Assembly (NCBI GenBank): GCA_032158295.1
Contig: CM063251.1
Span: 17,361,425 to 17,425,424, forward strand
Length of the DNA stretch: 64,000 bases
Reading direction: 5' to 3'
Source: Pycnopodia helianthoides
Lineage: Eukaryota > Echinodermata > Asteroidea > Forcipulatida > Asteriidae
Shown piece by piece: positions 1 through 10,050 of the stretch. Under the pieces are notes generated by a model that was not told the origin of the DNA, did no database searches, and saw only the letters and a program-made list of their open reading frames with translations. Positions within the stretch are counted from its first letter, which is position 1; every line of letters starts with the position of its first letter. The translations under genes were made by a program, and so were the position numbers.

Positions 1-559
1 TACATGGTCTTGGGCCCTCTGCCCTGGGCAACTTAACTAACCGTATTCGATGTAGGGCCCATTGGCACCGTAGCATAAATCACGCAAGAAAAATCAACGA
101 TCAACTCTGTACATGCCAGAGCTGAAACAGGGGTTTTCGGAATCCATGCATTGTATTTTGTCCAGGATTTCAGCAACATCATTGAGCATTTATGAAGTGC
201 AATTTAATACCTTAATTTACACCATATCTTTCCCGGGTGTTGTTAATGGTTCAATGCATGACATTCATACAGTGAGACACGCACCGATGAAATTACATAG
301 TCTCCAAATAACACATTTTATCAACAAAACTTTTCAGTATTACGACAATTTTTAGAAATTTTTGTTTTTCCAACAAGGTCAATCCAATTTTCGATCTGCC
401 GAACAAATTTCAACATAATCAAAAACACCTTTTAAAACAAAATTTCCAAACGACACCACAAAATACAGTCATAAATAAAAGGTGGGAAACGGATTACCTA
501 GAAATCGTACCAATAGTCTTGGTACAAGACGTTACTAAAGAAATTTGTTCACGCCATAC

Positions 560-582
560 CAAGGTCTCCCCTTGCTTGCCAA
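560..582 (-). CDS. Gene C tentative exon 3
   Basis: A 23-base segment lies after the acceptor TGTTGTTGCAG and before GTATGG. In phase 1 it reads GKQGETL and leaves in phase 0. The phase agrees with tentative exon 2, but the exon is tiny and the call rests only on splice signals. Confidence 0.2.
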
Positions 583-2456
583 CTGCAACAACAGTGCAGG
601 GCGAGGCGGGCTTGAGTAAAGAGCTTGAGAAGAGATTATGTTTAGAGTGACCTACCATTCGTTTCAAGATTCATAATTCGGTGTTCAAGAAGGAGAAGAG
701 CTTTGTGCATTGAGTCTACCAAGCTGCCAATATCTGAAGAAGAACAAACCCGGAGACTATAATTCAAAGTGTATTTATGCGTATACTAAAGTTAAGTAAT
801 GATGCAAAAGTGTTTTTAGTGTATTATTGTGTCTTATTAAACGTTTCTAACCTGCTTATTAAAAAAAGTAAAGTATCTTTGAACTGAGAAAAAAAAGGAG
901 CAGATGTAGGATTCATCAATTTATTAAATGACAAAATGGAAATGAAAATTGTTGTCTTATAGGCCTAAGACTATTCGGAATAATGAATTGAGGAAAAGAA
1001 TATTAAAAGCCTTCAAAAGCCTTTAAATATTGTTGACTTAAAAATACTATTGCAAAACAAATAAAGAAAACATAGTGGTTCTGTTAAAAACGTTTCATAT
1101 CTGAATGCTGTAATAATTTTGTCGTTGAAATTCAGATTGAATTAAACAAGAATTACCATGCTCTTCTCCACCTTCATTTTGGGCCGCTTCCTGCAAAAAG
1201 AATCAATCATTTGTGTTAATTTATTTATAACATTTACAGTTTTGTTTAGACAGAGTATAGCCCGTCAGTATTACAATTGATATCCCCAAGTAAAGAAGTT
1301 AAGTCGTCAAATAGTAAAATGATGGGCAAGAAGAAACGCGAAAAGAAAATATCTAAGACAAAAAGTTGAACTCTTTATAGTGACAAGAGAAAAGCTTAAA
1401 ATGGAGAACACAAAGCAATCTATAAGCAGGAGGTTTAGTAAAAACAAACAATTCCGTGTACTGTACATAGGAGCACAACCCAGTAAAAGCAGGAGTTCAT
1501 ACAGGATTGAAATAACAAGCTCAGTTCAAATTCCTCAAATTCTTGAGAAGACAAAAGATGTCTGACATCTCGTAGAAATTCGGGATCATTCGAGTATAGG
1601 ACTAAAAGGCCTATATCCGTAGAGAACATCGAAAACATAAAAGAGAAGTTTGAGCCAAGTTTTTTTAATTATAGAAAGTATTACACACGAGTACATTATA
1701 AAAGAAACGAGCAAACATTATTAACATGCGTAAAAGCCATACAAAACAAGCAAAACAAACCACACACATTTTTGTTTCCCTGTTAAAAATGTTAAAAACG
1801 TATTCACAAATTGTGTGATGTGTTTGTTGAAGACCAGGGTAAAGGAATGAGAGAAAAAAGGTAAAATCCAACCGACATTTTCCACTCAATAAGACAAAAC
1901 ACATACGAGTAAAAAACATACTTTTTTTCTCCTAAAGAATGATAATGCGGCAGTCGAGCGGGAATTTTTTTTCAGAATGTCGCTGCAGACGACACGGTGA
2001 TGGACTCCATAGAGCGGCGCTTCCATCTTTCGCACTATACCAACCGGCTAGCATTACGCAAAAACAATGGCCCGAACATTTTGCTGGATCCAACCGTCAT
2101 TCCCAGTTTCATTTTTATGTAACCAACAAATAATCTTAACAGGGTTGTCAAAATATTTTTTAAAAACGGTGGTGGATTCAAAACTTGTTTTTAATGGTAA
2201 ATCGGACCGTGATTGTGTGCACATTCCTTGGGCGTGGTATGCGGTGCATACAGGGTGGACTTTTAAAGGCGTGCCCCTTGGGCACTATGACAAGCAAGGG
2301 CGTTGGATCAAAATGTGAAATAATTAGGAGAATAGTTACCCGTGTCCTGTAGACCGAGGGAAAGCGTTTGACGACTCGACGTGACTGAGAGTGCGCGAGG
2401 CAAACTAATCCCAGCAGAAGACCGATCAGAAAGAGCAAGTTGTGCGAACCAGCCAT
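560..2456 (-). CDS. Gene C: 5' part of a predicted secreted protein (partial)
   Basis: The first coding exon is well supported and two small downstream exons are tentative (listed separately). The conceptual product starts with an N-terminal hydrophobic signal peptide, followed by a basic stretch (SRRVVKRF) and then small acidic/Gly-rich segments. I do not recognise the protein. The gene runs leftwards and must continue past position 1. A secreted peptide precursor is possible because of the RR and KR pairs just after the signal peptide, but this is a guess. Its start lies about 1.1 kb from the start of gene D on the other strand, so the two could share regulatory DNA. Confidence 0.4.
1157..1190 (-). 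CDS. Gene C tentative exon 2
   Basis: A 34-base segment sits between a good acceptor (CTTTTTGCAG) and the donor GTAATT. In phase 0 it reads EAAQNEGGEEH and leaves in phase 1, compatible with the phase-0 end of exon 1. It is short and has no homology support I can name. Confidence 0.3.
2340..2456 (-). CDS. Gene C exon 1: signal peptide
   Basis: ATG at 2456 (minus strand). The first residues are MAGSHNLLFLIGLLLGLVC, a classic signal-peptide core, followed by LAHSQ with a plausible cleavage after AHS. The exon ends in phase 0 at CGG before GTAACT, giving 39 codons. The open frame runs on past the donor but becomes low-complexity. No family is recognised. Confidence 0.55.
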
Positions 2457-2459
2457 GTT

Positions 2460-3580
2460 GCGATGCTACCGCGACGATTGCTCGGTGGAGTCTGCTGAAC
2501 CGTCGCCGCCAACGTCGTCCGCCCACTCGCCCTAAACCATTCAACCGTGACTGCTTTGAATCTGCATATTTAGTCATTGAAGCATAATGGCTCAGTGCGT
2601 CCATTTATTAACATCCCCGGGGACAAAAAGAAAGGATTCCGTCTGATCTGGATATTTCTACAACATGCATTTTGGTTCTTTGATCTGGGTGGGTGCGGGA
2701 TTTATGTTGTCACCCCCCCACCCCGCCGGTCCCTCCCTTTCGCGGGCAGTAATAATTACCAGTGTGGAAAATAATATCTCTATTTGGAAATAACGATCAC
2801 ATTTAAAAACTCTACTTGATTTTGATTTACGCTCTTGAGGAATCAAACGAAAAGATTCGATGCATATTATTCTAATTAAAATCAATATTTTCAACACATT
2901 TTCTAAAAGAAGTGTTATCTCAATCAGACGTTTTGGGGCCAATCATTTTTCAAGAAATTGTACATAATTATTGTACGGACATACGCTATAATAACATTGT
3001 AAAGTGTAAAATTAGAATAACCGGGTGTCATGCCTACACATGATTGGTAAGGATAAGACAATCATTGTTTAATTTTAGTCTGAAAGCTGACTGATTATAA
3101 AGTTGATACCAGAACCATTTTTGTCTGTGAAATACTTCCCTCTGAAATGAAGTCATATTCAAGAAAACTGTATCTGAAAACATTAAAAATTCGGTTGTTA
3201 CAACCAAAACTAAGAACGATGTGTTTACATGCTGAAAATTTGGCATTCCCCCCCACTACTTTCTCCTTACACTACGGATTAAGCACAAATTTTCACAGGT
3301 TTGTTATTCCATGTATGTTGTTGGACACACAAAACATGAACAACGTCTGCGACTATTTTGTCAGCTCAGCTCTACCATCTCGTGTAATGCCTTGAATGCC
3401 AAGTGATATGGGAAGCCATGCGTTTTAGTGAACATTCCTGGTTTGGAGAGTGATTCAATTCGAACGGATACAGTTGGAGTTTTGTTACGTAACACTGAAA
3501 TTCAAGAATTTGAAATGTTTTCTTTTTCTTTACCAATTTGTTCAGGAAGTGAACGTTGCGGTGCTTGACAAGCAAAACAA
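2460..3580. other. Intergenic spacer between divergent genes C and D
   Basis: About 1.1 kb separates the two divergent start codons. It holds a C-rich tract near 2715-2730 and otherwise AT-rich sequence. I see no convincing CpG-island-like stretch or TATA box. It is the natural place for a shared or paired promoter, but no element can be pinned down. Confidence 0.4.
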
Positions 3581-3581
3581 A

Positions 3582-3671
3582 ATGGCGGTGCCGATGATTA
3601 TGCTGCTCGTTTTGTGTGTTGCTCTACCAACAAGCAAATCCATCGCAGTCGGAGTTCATGCGGGAGGTTTT
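3582..3671 (+). CDS. Gene D exon 1: signal peptide
   Basis: 30 codons, ending in phase 0 at GGTTTT before the strong donor GTGAGT. The residues are hydrophobic (MIMLLVLCVAL) and then polar, as in a signal peptide. The ATG is preceded by AACAAA. Confidence 0.7.
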
Positions 3672-6600
3672 GTGAGTTACGAACCTTTAATGCAAGTAAT
3701 TTTTTCAACAGAAGTAGACATGAGTCCTCATTTTGAGGGCCTAAATTATTCCCCCTGAACCGACATACGAGTACTCATGGGTGTGAGGGTACGTGTGGGG
3801 GTGAGGGTTGGGCCAGTGTGTGGGGTGGGAGTGGAAGGATGGGTTGTGTTTACATGCATCGGTACAGTCAAAGGGGAATAACAAATCAAAATAAACAATA
3901 AACAATGATGTGAAATTTAGTGATGCAGGAAAAATACAAAACTCAGTTTTGTATATTTGATAACAAATATATAACATTTTGAAGTTTATGCAGTGGTGGT
4001 ACTCTTAAAACTGCCGGTCAGAATATTATTGACCCCGTCCCGGATTCCGATCTCAGGGGGCCTGACCCATTTCCGGGTAAAGGTGACCCGGAAAGTGGTT
4101 CAAAAATGAGATTTTAACTCAGATTCTGCGTCATATTGACCCAAAATTGGTCAGGCCCAAGGGGATCTGGATCCGGATAAATTCGGACCCGGACTTTTTG
4201 GAGTGTAGAAACGTGTCAATGAACTCTTTTCGGAAAAAGAAAACATGTGAATCCAACTGCCACTCTTTCACACACTGAAACCAAAAAGAGCATCTTCATA
4301 TACCTTAATAAGGTAATGTGAAAACGTGGCGGACGCGCATCTATGCCTTACTATAATACTACTGATAGGTTAGCTAAGTAATAATATTCAAGTAATTTGG
4401 ATTCAGCAACCAAGTTAATCTGTTTTCTTCTTTGTTTTGCGTTAACAGGTAATGGATAGCGAGGAAAACATCGACGCAGTGAAAGCTGATGACAAAGGTA
4501 GAGTGGAGTAATGGATGGATTGCAATACACGTCATCGGCCGCCATCTTTGATGAATTGTACACGCGTGAAGAGCTATCATTGGCTGAGAGTCGTGCGTAT
4601 AGCGCGTACACGCGTGCACTTTTCCATTGTTTTACATCAAAGATGGCGGTCAATGACGCGTATTGCAATCCATCTATAATGATAATCAAAAGGGCACATT
4701 GCCTTCAAATCTCTCCAAATTTGCTGTTTGGAATTGCTCCTCATCCTTTTCAAGAGTTGTTCATACAAAAAAAAAAAAACAGTGTGTTGTAATTAATTAA
4801 TGAGTTGTGATAACAAAGCCCATAAAATTTGCTTCTTGAAAACCAGCTGAACGTACGGTCCGACATTTTGTGGGTCAAAACATTGGTTCTACAAATTAGC
4901 GGACTGTTCTGTCATTAAATTACACAGAAACCTCACCGTTTCAAGGGATTTTTATTTGAATCATTACATATTCTACTTTTAGAATATCTTTCCGACCATA
5001 TTTATTTCAAAACAAACGCCCAAAGCGCCCAATCCGGAGGCAACGTGCTCCTTTAACAAGTCTGTGAAACATTGTCGCAGGCCCTGTCCAATGGAGGGAA
5101 TGTCTCTTAATTTAAAACTTATTAAAACCGAATTATGTTAAACTTTTATAATGAGTAATAATTAGTTTTCCCACAGATGTGCTCACAAATATTATACGGG
5201 AGATGAACCAACTATTAATGGCACTGGAAGTTCCGGCATCAAGACTTGAAAAGAACCGTAAGTGGGATGCTTTCTGAAGGAAATTAATTCTTTATTTATT
5301 CTAACTTTTGTCTGTTTACCAATTCTTAAAGGAACATTACAGAATTGGCTTTTGCTAACAAAACAGTTGCTGGCAGTGTAAGCACTTTATGTAATCCACT
5401 ATATACATAAACTGACAAACCTGTAGAAGTTTGAGATCGATCGGCCATCTGGGTCACGAGAAAATAGTGAAAAACCGATTACACATTTGCATGTAATCAT
5501 ATAGATTCAACAAATGAATAAAACGCTCACTGAGCGATAAACTCCAATCGGAAAATTAGTTTATTCATTTCTCATCAAGTATGGCATTTCAGACAGAAAT
5601 ATTTCAAGGGATGTTTTCTACTATCATCGTCATTAGACCGTGTAAGTTTTGTGTAGATCGAAAGTATATTTTACAATTTTTTTTCTTACTAATTCGGTAA
5701 TGTTCCTTAAAAAAATATATATACGAGGATTAAAGTGGCACCACTGAACAGAGAACAACTAAGGCTCCTCTTGCAGAGTGAACGAAACACTTCAATTCCG
5801 GAAGGGCGAAAACATTTATTTTTTCAATTTTAATTCAAATGAATATATTAAGTTAATGTTTCATGTTTAAATTGTAGTTTTTGTATGAATTTGTTTACAT
5901 TGTATCCCATTTAAAACCGAGACAAAAAGTACAAACAATTTCAATTTGACGCCACAAAGCGTGTATTGCCAAGACATGCAAAAATGCATGCCACCTTTTG
6001 CTTCTAGTGTATGGCACACAATTAGTAATTTAAAAGGGCCGGTCCGACAACATTCTTCTCGCAATGTCATTGAATATTTTGGGCGCCGCGAGGAAAAACC
6101 CGCTCTTTAGCTTCTTGGTTGTAAACCTACACTTTTGTATTATTAACAAACGAATGTTTTGCATCACTTTCACTCAGAACTCAACATGGACTTAATGCTG
6201 GATAGAATTGAACAAATCTTACATGACAAATCCGGACGACCCTACGTAGGAGAGCCTACTGACCAAATGCAACACCAATCGGAGCATTCAGCACCGTATC
6301 AACAGATTGACTTCAACCCGGATGGCCGAGATGAAACAGGGACCAAAGATGAAGCCGTAGACACTAGTTCGGACGTCTCGTCACTGGTGACCGATGCTAC
6401 AAGTGATCACACTGGACCTAACCACTCGGATCAACATGAGAGTGACACTGCCGAGGACCTCGAGGTTGACCAGGCGAGGCCAACACAGCCAGTGAAGGGT
6501 GGCCAAGGTGCGTCAGGTCTGGAACAGCTACAGCAAGAAACTTTGTCCCTACATCCCACGGCTCAATCACAGTCACCTCGTCAACAACAGTCGCCGTCAC

Positions 6601-6875
6601 ATTCACCTTCGACTCCGCCCCCTCCACCTCAGCAAACGCAAACATCACAGCAGCAAGAGCAGCTGCAGTCAAAAAGACAGCAGCAACTGCCCCCACTTCA
6701 ACACCAGCAGGAACAGTTAGTGCCACTGCAGCAGCAGGTCAAACAACCTCGGCCAAGTGAAGTTGGACACGAGCTGGATGAACTTGATGAAATAATCAAC
6801 TTAGCCAGTGGTCTCAGTAATAATCACCCTGCCGCTATAAAACGACCCGCCGCTATAAAACGACCCGCGCTATAA
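3582..6875 (+). CDS. Gene D: secreted Gln/Pro-rich protein of unknown family (4 exons)
   Basis: Exons 3582-3671, 4449-4497, 5177-5257 and 6178-6875 join in consistent phases (0, 1, 1) into 306 codons including the stop. Residues 1-20 or so form a signal peptide (MAVPMIMLLVLCVALPTSKS). Residues 31-100 are acidic and probably helical, with leucine/isoleucine heptad-like spacing (NIIREMNQLLMALEV, then DLMLDRIEQIL). A long polar region follows, rich in Asp/Ser/Thr and then Gln/Pro/Ser. The C-terminus holds an acidic helix-like stretch (ELDELDEIINLASGLS) and two copies of PAAIKR before the stop. I recognise no family. A secreted matrix or coelomic protein is possible, and a peptide precursor (KR pairs) is the main alternative. 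The context AACAAAATGG at the ATG suits initiation. Confidence 0.7.
4449..4497 (+). CDS. Gene D exon 2
   Basis: Acceptor GCGTTAACAG and donor GTAGAG bound 49 bases that read VMDSEENIDAVKADDK in phase 0 and leave in phase 1. The segment is acidic and hydrophilic. Confidence 0.6.
4511..4676. mobile_element. MITE with about 39-bp terminal inverted repeats (gene D intron 2)
   Basis: The left end ATGGATTGCAATACACGTCA and the sequence up to CATCTTTGATG are mirrored at the right end (CATCAAAGATGGCGGT to ATTGCAATCCAT). The middle contains GAGCTATCATTGGCTGAGAG. A related internal fragment without the inverted repeats occurs near 31024-31110. Confidence 0.75.
5177..5257 (+). CDS. Gene D exon 3: helical segment
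   Basis: Acceptor TTTTCCCACAG and strong donor GTAAGT bound 81 bases. In phase 1 they read VLTNIIREMNQLLMALEV and then PASRLEKN. The spacing of I/L/M residues suggests an amphipathic helix. Confidence 0.65.
5326..5710 (+). mobile_element. TTAA-flanked MITE, family 1, copy 1 (gene D intron 3)
   Basis: Starts TTAA then AGGAACATTACAGAATTGG and ends with the inverse followed by TTAA (right end slightly mutated, GGTAATGTTCCTTAA). About 385 bp. It contains the near-palindrome CGCTCACTGAGCG. TTAA target duplications with short inverted ends are typical of piggyBac-type non-autonomous elements. Confidence 0.8.
6178..6875 (+). CDS. Gene D exon 4: Gln/Pro-rich region and C-terminus
   Basis: Acceptor TTTCACTCAG. 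Entry in phase 1 matches exon 3, and the frame stays open for 231 codons to TAA at 6873-6875. The first part continues the helix (NMDLMLDRIEQILHD). A Gln/Pro/Ser-rich stretch follows, roughly 6515-6750. The end is an 18-bp tandem repeat (PAAIKR) whose third copy has lost one base, which creates the stop. Confidence 0.75.
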
Positions 6876-6905
6876 AACGACCGCCGCTATAACGACCCCG
6901 CTATA
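6829..6905 (+). repeat. 18-bp tandem repeat at the 3' end of gene D
   Basis: The motif CCGCTATAAAACGACC recurs about five times with small deletions. The first two copies are in frame (PAAIKR). The third lacks one base and brings TAA into frame. The last copies are shorter. Confidence 0.7.
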
Positions 6906-7041
6906 AGACCACCGGCCGCATCGAGGGCGTTTGCAATGAGGCCAATCACGTGGTGGGAAGCCAGACGACGCACTAAATTTCTCCAGACTTGGAGGATTTT
7001 GAGCTGAATTTGATTGACCGGGGAGGACTTCCATGGTTACC

Positions 7042-7047
7042 AATAAA
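7042..7047 (+). terminator. Gene D polyadenylation signal
   Basis: AATAAA lies about 167 bases after the stop codon of gene D, inside CAATAAAATAAGG, and fits a short 3' UTR ending near 7065. Confidence 0.5.
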
Positions 7048-7065
7048 ATAAGGTGACACTTAAAG

Positions 7066-9572
7066 TCCGGACTTGCTTAAGATTGCAAATATTACGCAAT
7101 TATTTAATGTACTTAACATACTTTTATACAGGGGATCAAACACTGAACTCTCTTTAAGATTGAGAACCATCCTTATCTTAAAAGTAAAAAAACAAAAAAA
7201 AAACAACATTACAAATAAACATTTTTAAGAAGAAAAAAATCAATGTGCGCAAATTACCAAGAGGGCTTAAAGGCAATGGATACTTTTGGTAATTACTCAA
7301 GAAATACATTACCCTGAAAACGTACTTGGTAAGGAGCACCTGAGAGCTGCCGATAGCATAAAACATTGAGAGAAATGAAGTAATGTGGTTTTTTAGAAAG
7401 ATGTAATTTGTCATTTGAATCTGAGGCTTCAGAAGACTTTCTCATGCATTTGAAAGCACACACTTCTTTGCAACAAAGGTGTTTTTTCTTTTATTATTTT
7501 CTTGCAACTTCATTGACCAAATTGAGCCCAAATTTTCACATGTTTGTTATTTTATGCACATGCTGGGATACACCAAGTGAGGGTACTAGTTTTTGACAAT
7601 AACCAAAAGTATGTTTTGCCTTTAAGCACTATTATACAGAACCCTCAACTATTGAAGTGAAATAAATTATTGGAAGTTAAAGTGATTGCTCCAACCTGTC
7701 CTCCAATTTGTAACAATTTAAAAGATGACACTTTTAATAATGTCGACCCCACATACAATAGCCAAGTGTTTTTATCTAATCCGAAGTATTCGCAGTCTAA
7801 AATCAATGATTCGAGTTAGCTTTTACATTCGTTGCTTGAGTTTTAAAGGAAACTAGGTAGGCCTAGATAAATACCAAAAAAACACGTAAATGTCACGGCA
7901 ATTGTATTCAGTTTGGCGATAATTTCTACAGCACTGCAAACAATCGTTAAAAAAACACAAACAATAATTTACGAAATACCAAAAACATAGACATCCTTGC
8001 ATCTTGCCTCTATACACAGCATACTCAAACTAGGTCTATGTTTCCATCACAATTACACTCATAAAAAAACAACTTTATACACAATTATATTTACACATGA
8101 TTGTATAAAACCTTCAAAGATGTTATATCCCAAACAAGAGGTTATAACAAAAAAATTGCCGTTTTGTTTTAATTTGAACTGGTTTTTCAGGGCTCGACAA
8201 AGACAAAACTCATTTTCCTCTTTAGACGTGTTGTCAATAATGCCATAGTGATTTGTATCGTGACATGCTCAACAATTAAGATTGAAGGCGTATCCAAATT
8301 GGCAGCTGTGGCAAAGGCTACGGCTACGGCTAAGGCCACAACTGTTGCTATAATACGGCCTGACAAATCACAAAGCCCTAAAGATCCCTCTCAATGTGAT
8401 TTGTCAATATCGCCGTAGTAACTCATAATTATTGTGAAGTCACACTTTGTTTAACAGTTAAGATCAATCTTAGATCTCTGTGAAATCGAGCCAGGTCCTT
8501 GGGGCAGACGACCGAAACTATAGTCTACACTATTCTTCACCGTCTGTGTATAAACCATAAAACCTGTAACAATCACAATGTTTACAAAAGATCACCACAG
8601 AACCTGGGGCCGTACTCACAAAAAAAAAAAAAAAACCAAACTAACAAACCATCTTAAACAATTCTACATATACACTACTGCTCAGAGATGATCATTTAAA
8701 AAAACAATATAAGTATACAATGACTAATATTTCAGCAGATTTCATTGCTGAATATTGTGTCTGAAGAATTGTGTACTCCATTGTTGTGTTTTCATCCAAA
8801 ATGCTTGCTTAGAATCTGTCGAGCTGTATTCTAACAAGTATGATATATCATTTTCTAAAAACAACCAATACTTATAAAAAATATACAAAAATTAGTAAAG
8901 ATTTCCACACTGCCTGTCTTCAACACTACACATCATCGAAAGTATTTACATAAGACAAAAAGCTGGTTGATTTGTTTTCTTAACAAGGACAACACTTCAA
9001 GCTTTGCTTTGTCTTGTCCAATCAAACAAAATCAAGTTAAGTACTTTGACTGGTGAAAAAGGGGTTGACGGTCTTTTTTTTAAACCTCATCTAAAAATAC
9101 AATTATTAGATTGTATTTCCCCACCCAATTACCTTTGAAAAGGTAATTGTTTTGCCCCCCACCCCCCCCTTCGACTTTCAAGCAAGCCCTCGACCATGCA
9201 TTCTTACAGTTGCTTCAACTCATGAAAGCATTCTTAACAATTTTCGCCAGATTTGATAATCGTTCCCTGGAGGCTGGAGCACCATTTATGACGACAAGGC
9301 ACATAACGCACACTATTACACCTGGCTTGGAATTTCAACTTTCAGAGCCATTTTCATTTTGCGAGTGGGAAACTTTCATTGGAAAATCTTAAAGTCTACG
9401 GAAAATTTCGGAGGGGCACCAAGGCCAACTCTAGGGGCAACAGAGGCCATGGCTTCCCTGTAATTCAAGGCCCTACTATATAGGCCAATATCACATATTA
9501 GAACAATTAATTAAGCTTCAAAATAAGTATTTTTTAGGTTATCACCTTTGCTGTAAAAGTACCTCTGAGGAG
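7066..9572. other. Spacer between the converging genes D and B
   Basis: AT-rich sequence without a credible gene. It holds a TTAA MITE (7267-7625), a diverged repeat with GTGAAATCGAGCC-type ends near 8228-8495, an A-rich run at 8620-8634 and a C-rich tract near 9157-9167. No open frame here has coding character. Confidence 0.5.
7267..7625 (+). mobile_element. TTAA-flanked MITE, family 2, copy 1
   Basis: Begins TTAAAGGCAATGGATACTTT and ends with an imperfect inverse (ACCAAAAGTATGTTTTGCC) followed by TTTAAG. It is related to the elements at 32029-32423 and 39927-40312, which have the cleaner ends CACTGGACAC and GTGTCCAGTG. Confidence 0.65.
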
Positions 9573-9578
9573 TTTATT
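9573..9578 (-). terminator. Candidate polyadenylation signal of gene B
   Basis: AATAAA on the minus strand, about 285 bases downstream of the gene B stop codon. It is the nearest canonical hexamer I see. Transcript data would be needed to place the 3' end. Confidence 0.35.
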
Positions 9579-9859
9579 TCCCGTGGTCTTAAGTTCCACA
9601 ACTCTTTAACACCATTAGAGCTGTCCTCGGTCCAACAACTTCAAAAGATGCTGTTGGATTTTGATAGGTGGTGAGGGGGAATGTTCCTTTTGGGGTTTAA
9701 GTTTGTTACCATGTGAGTAACTGTCACCACAAATGGTGACAAATGCCAGATAGAATGATACAAAGATTTGCTGTCTCTGTTTGAGCCTGTGATGAATGGG
9801 ATGAGGTGGGGGGATTTGAAAGGGGAGGTTCCATTGTTTGTTTTTCTACTCTCTTTTTT

Positions 9860-10050
9860 TTAGCGTTTCTGCAAAGGCACTTCATCCTCCCGTTGTTCCT
9901 GCCTTCCCATTTCTCCCCTCGATCCAATCTTGTTCTGCCCTTTGTTCTTGACCACAACGATGATTATGACAATGATGATGAGCAGGGCCAAGAAACATCC
10001 AATGACAATACCGATAATGACTGCGGTTGCCAGGCCGCTACTTGGAGCTG
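9860..10050 (-). CDS. Gene B last exon: transmembrane helix and cytoplasmic tail
   Basis: Acceptor TTTTATTGCAG; phase-1 entry reads APSSGLATAVIIGIVIGCF, then a very hydrophobic I/V-rich helix ending VVVKNKGQNKIGS. The tail ends REDEVPLQKR and TAA at 9860-9862. It aligns with the gene A tail (NKIGS, MGR, RED, VPLQ). Confidence 0.85.

Noticed and set aside
2308..2604. 98-codon minus-strand frame overlapping gene C exon 1
   Set aside because: Arg-rich shadow of the signal-peptide exon in another frame; no splice or start support.
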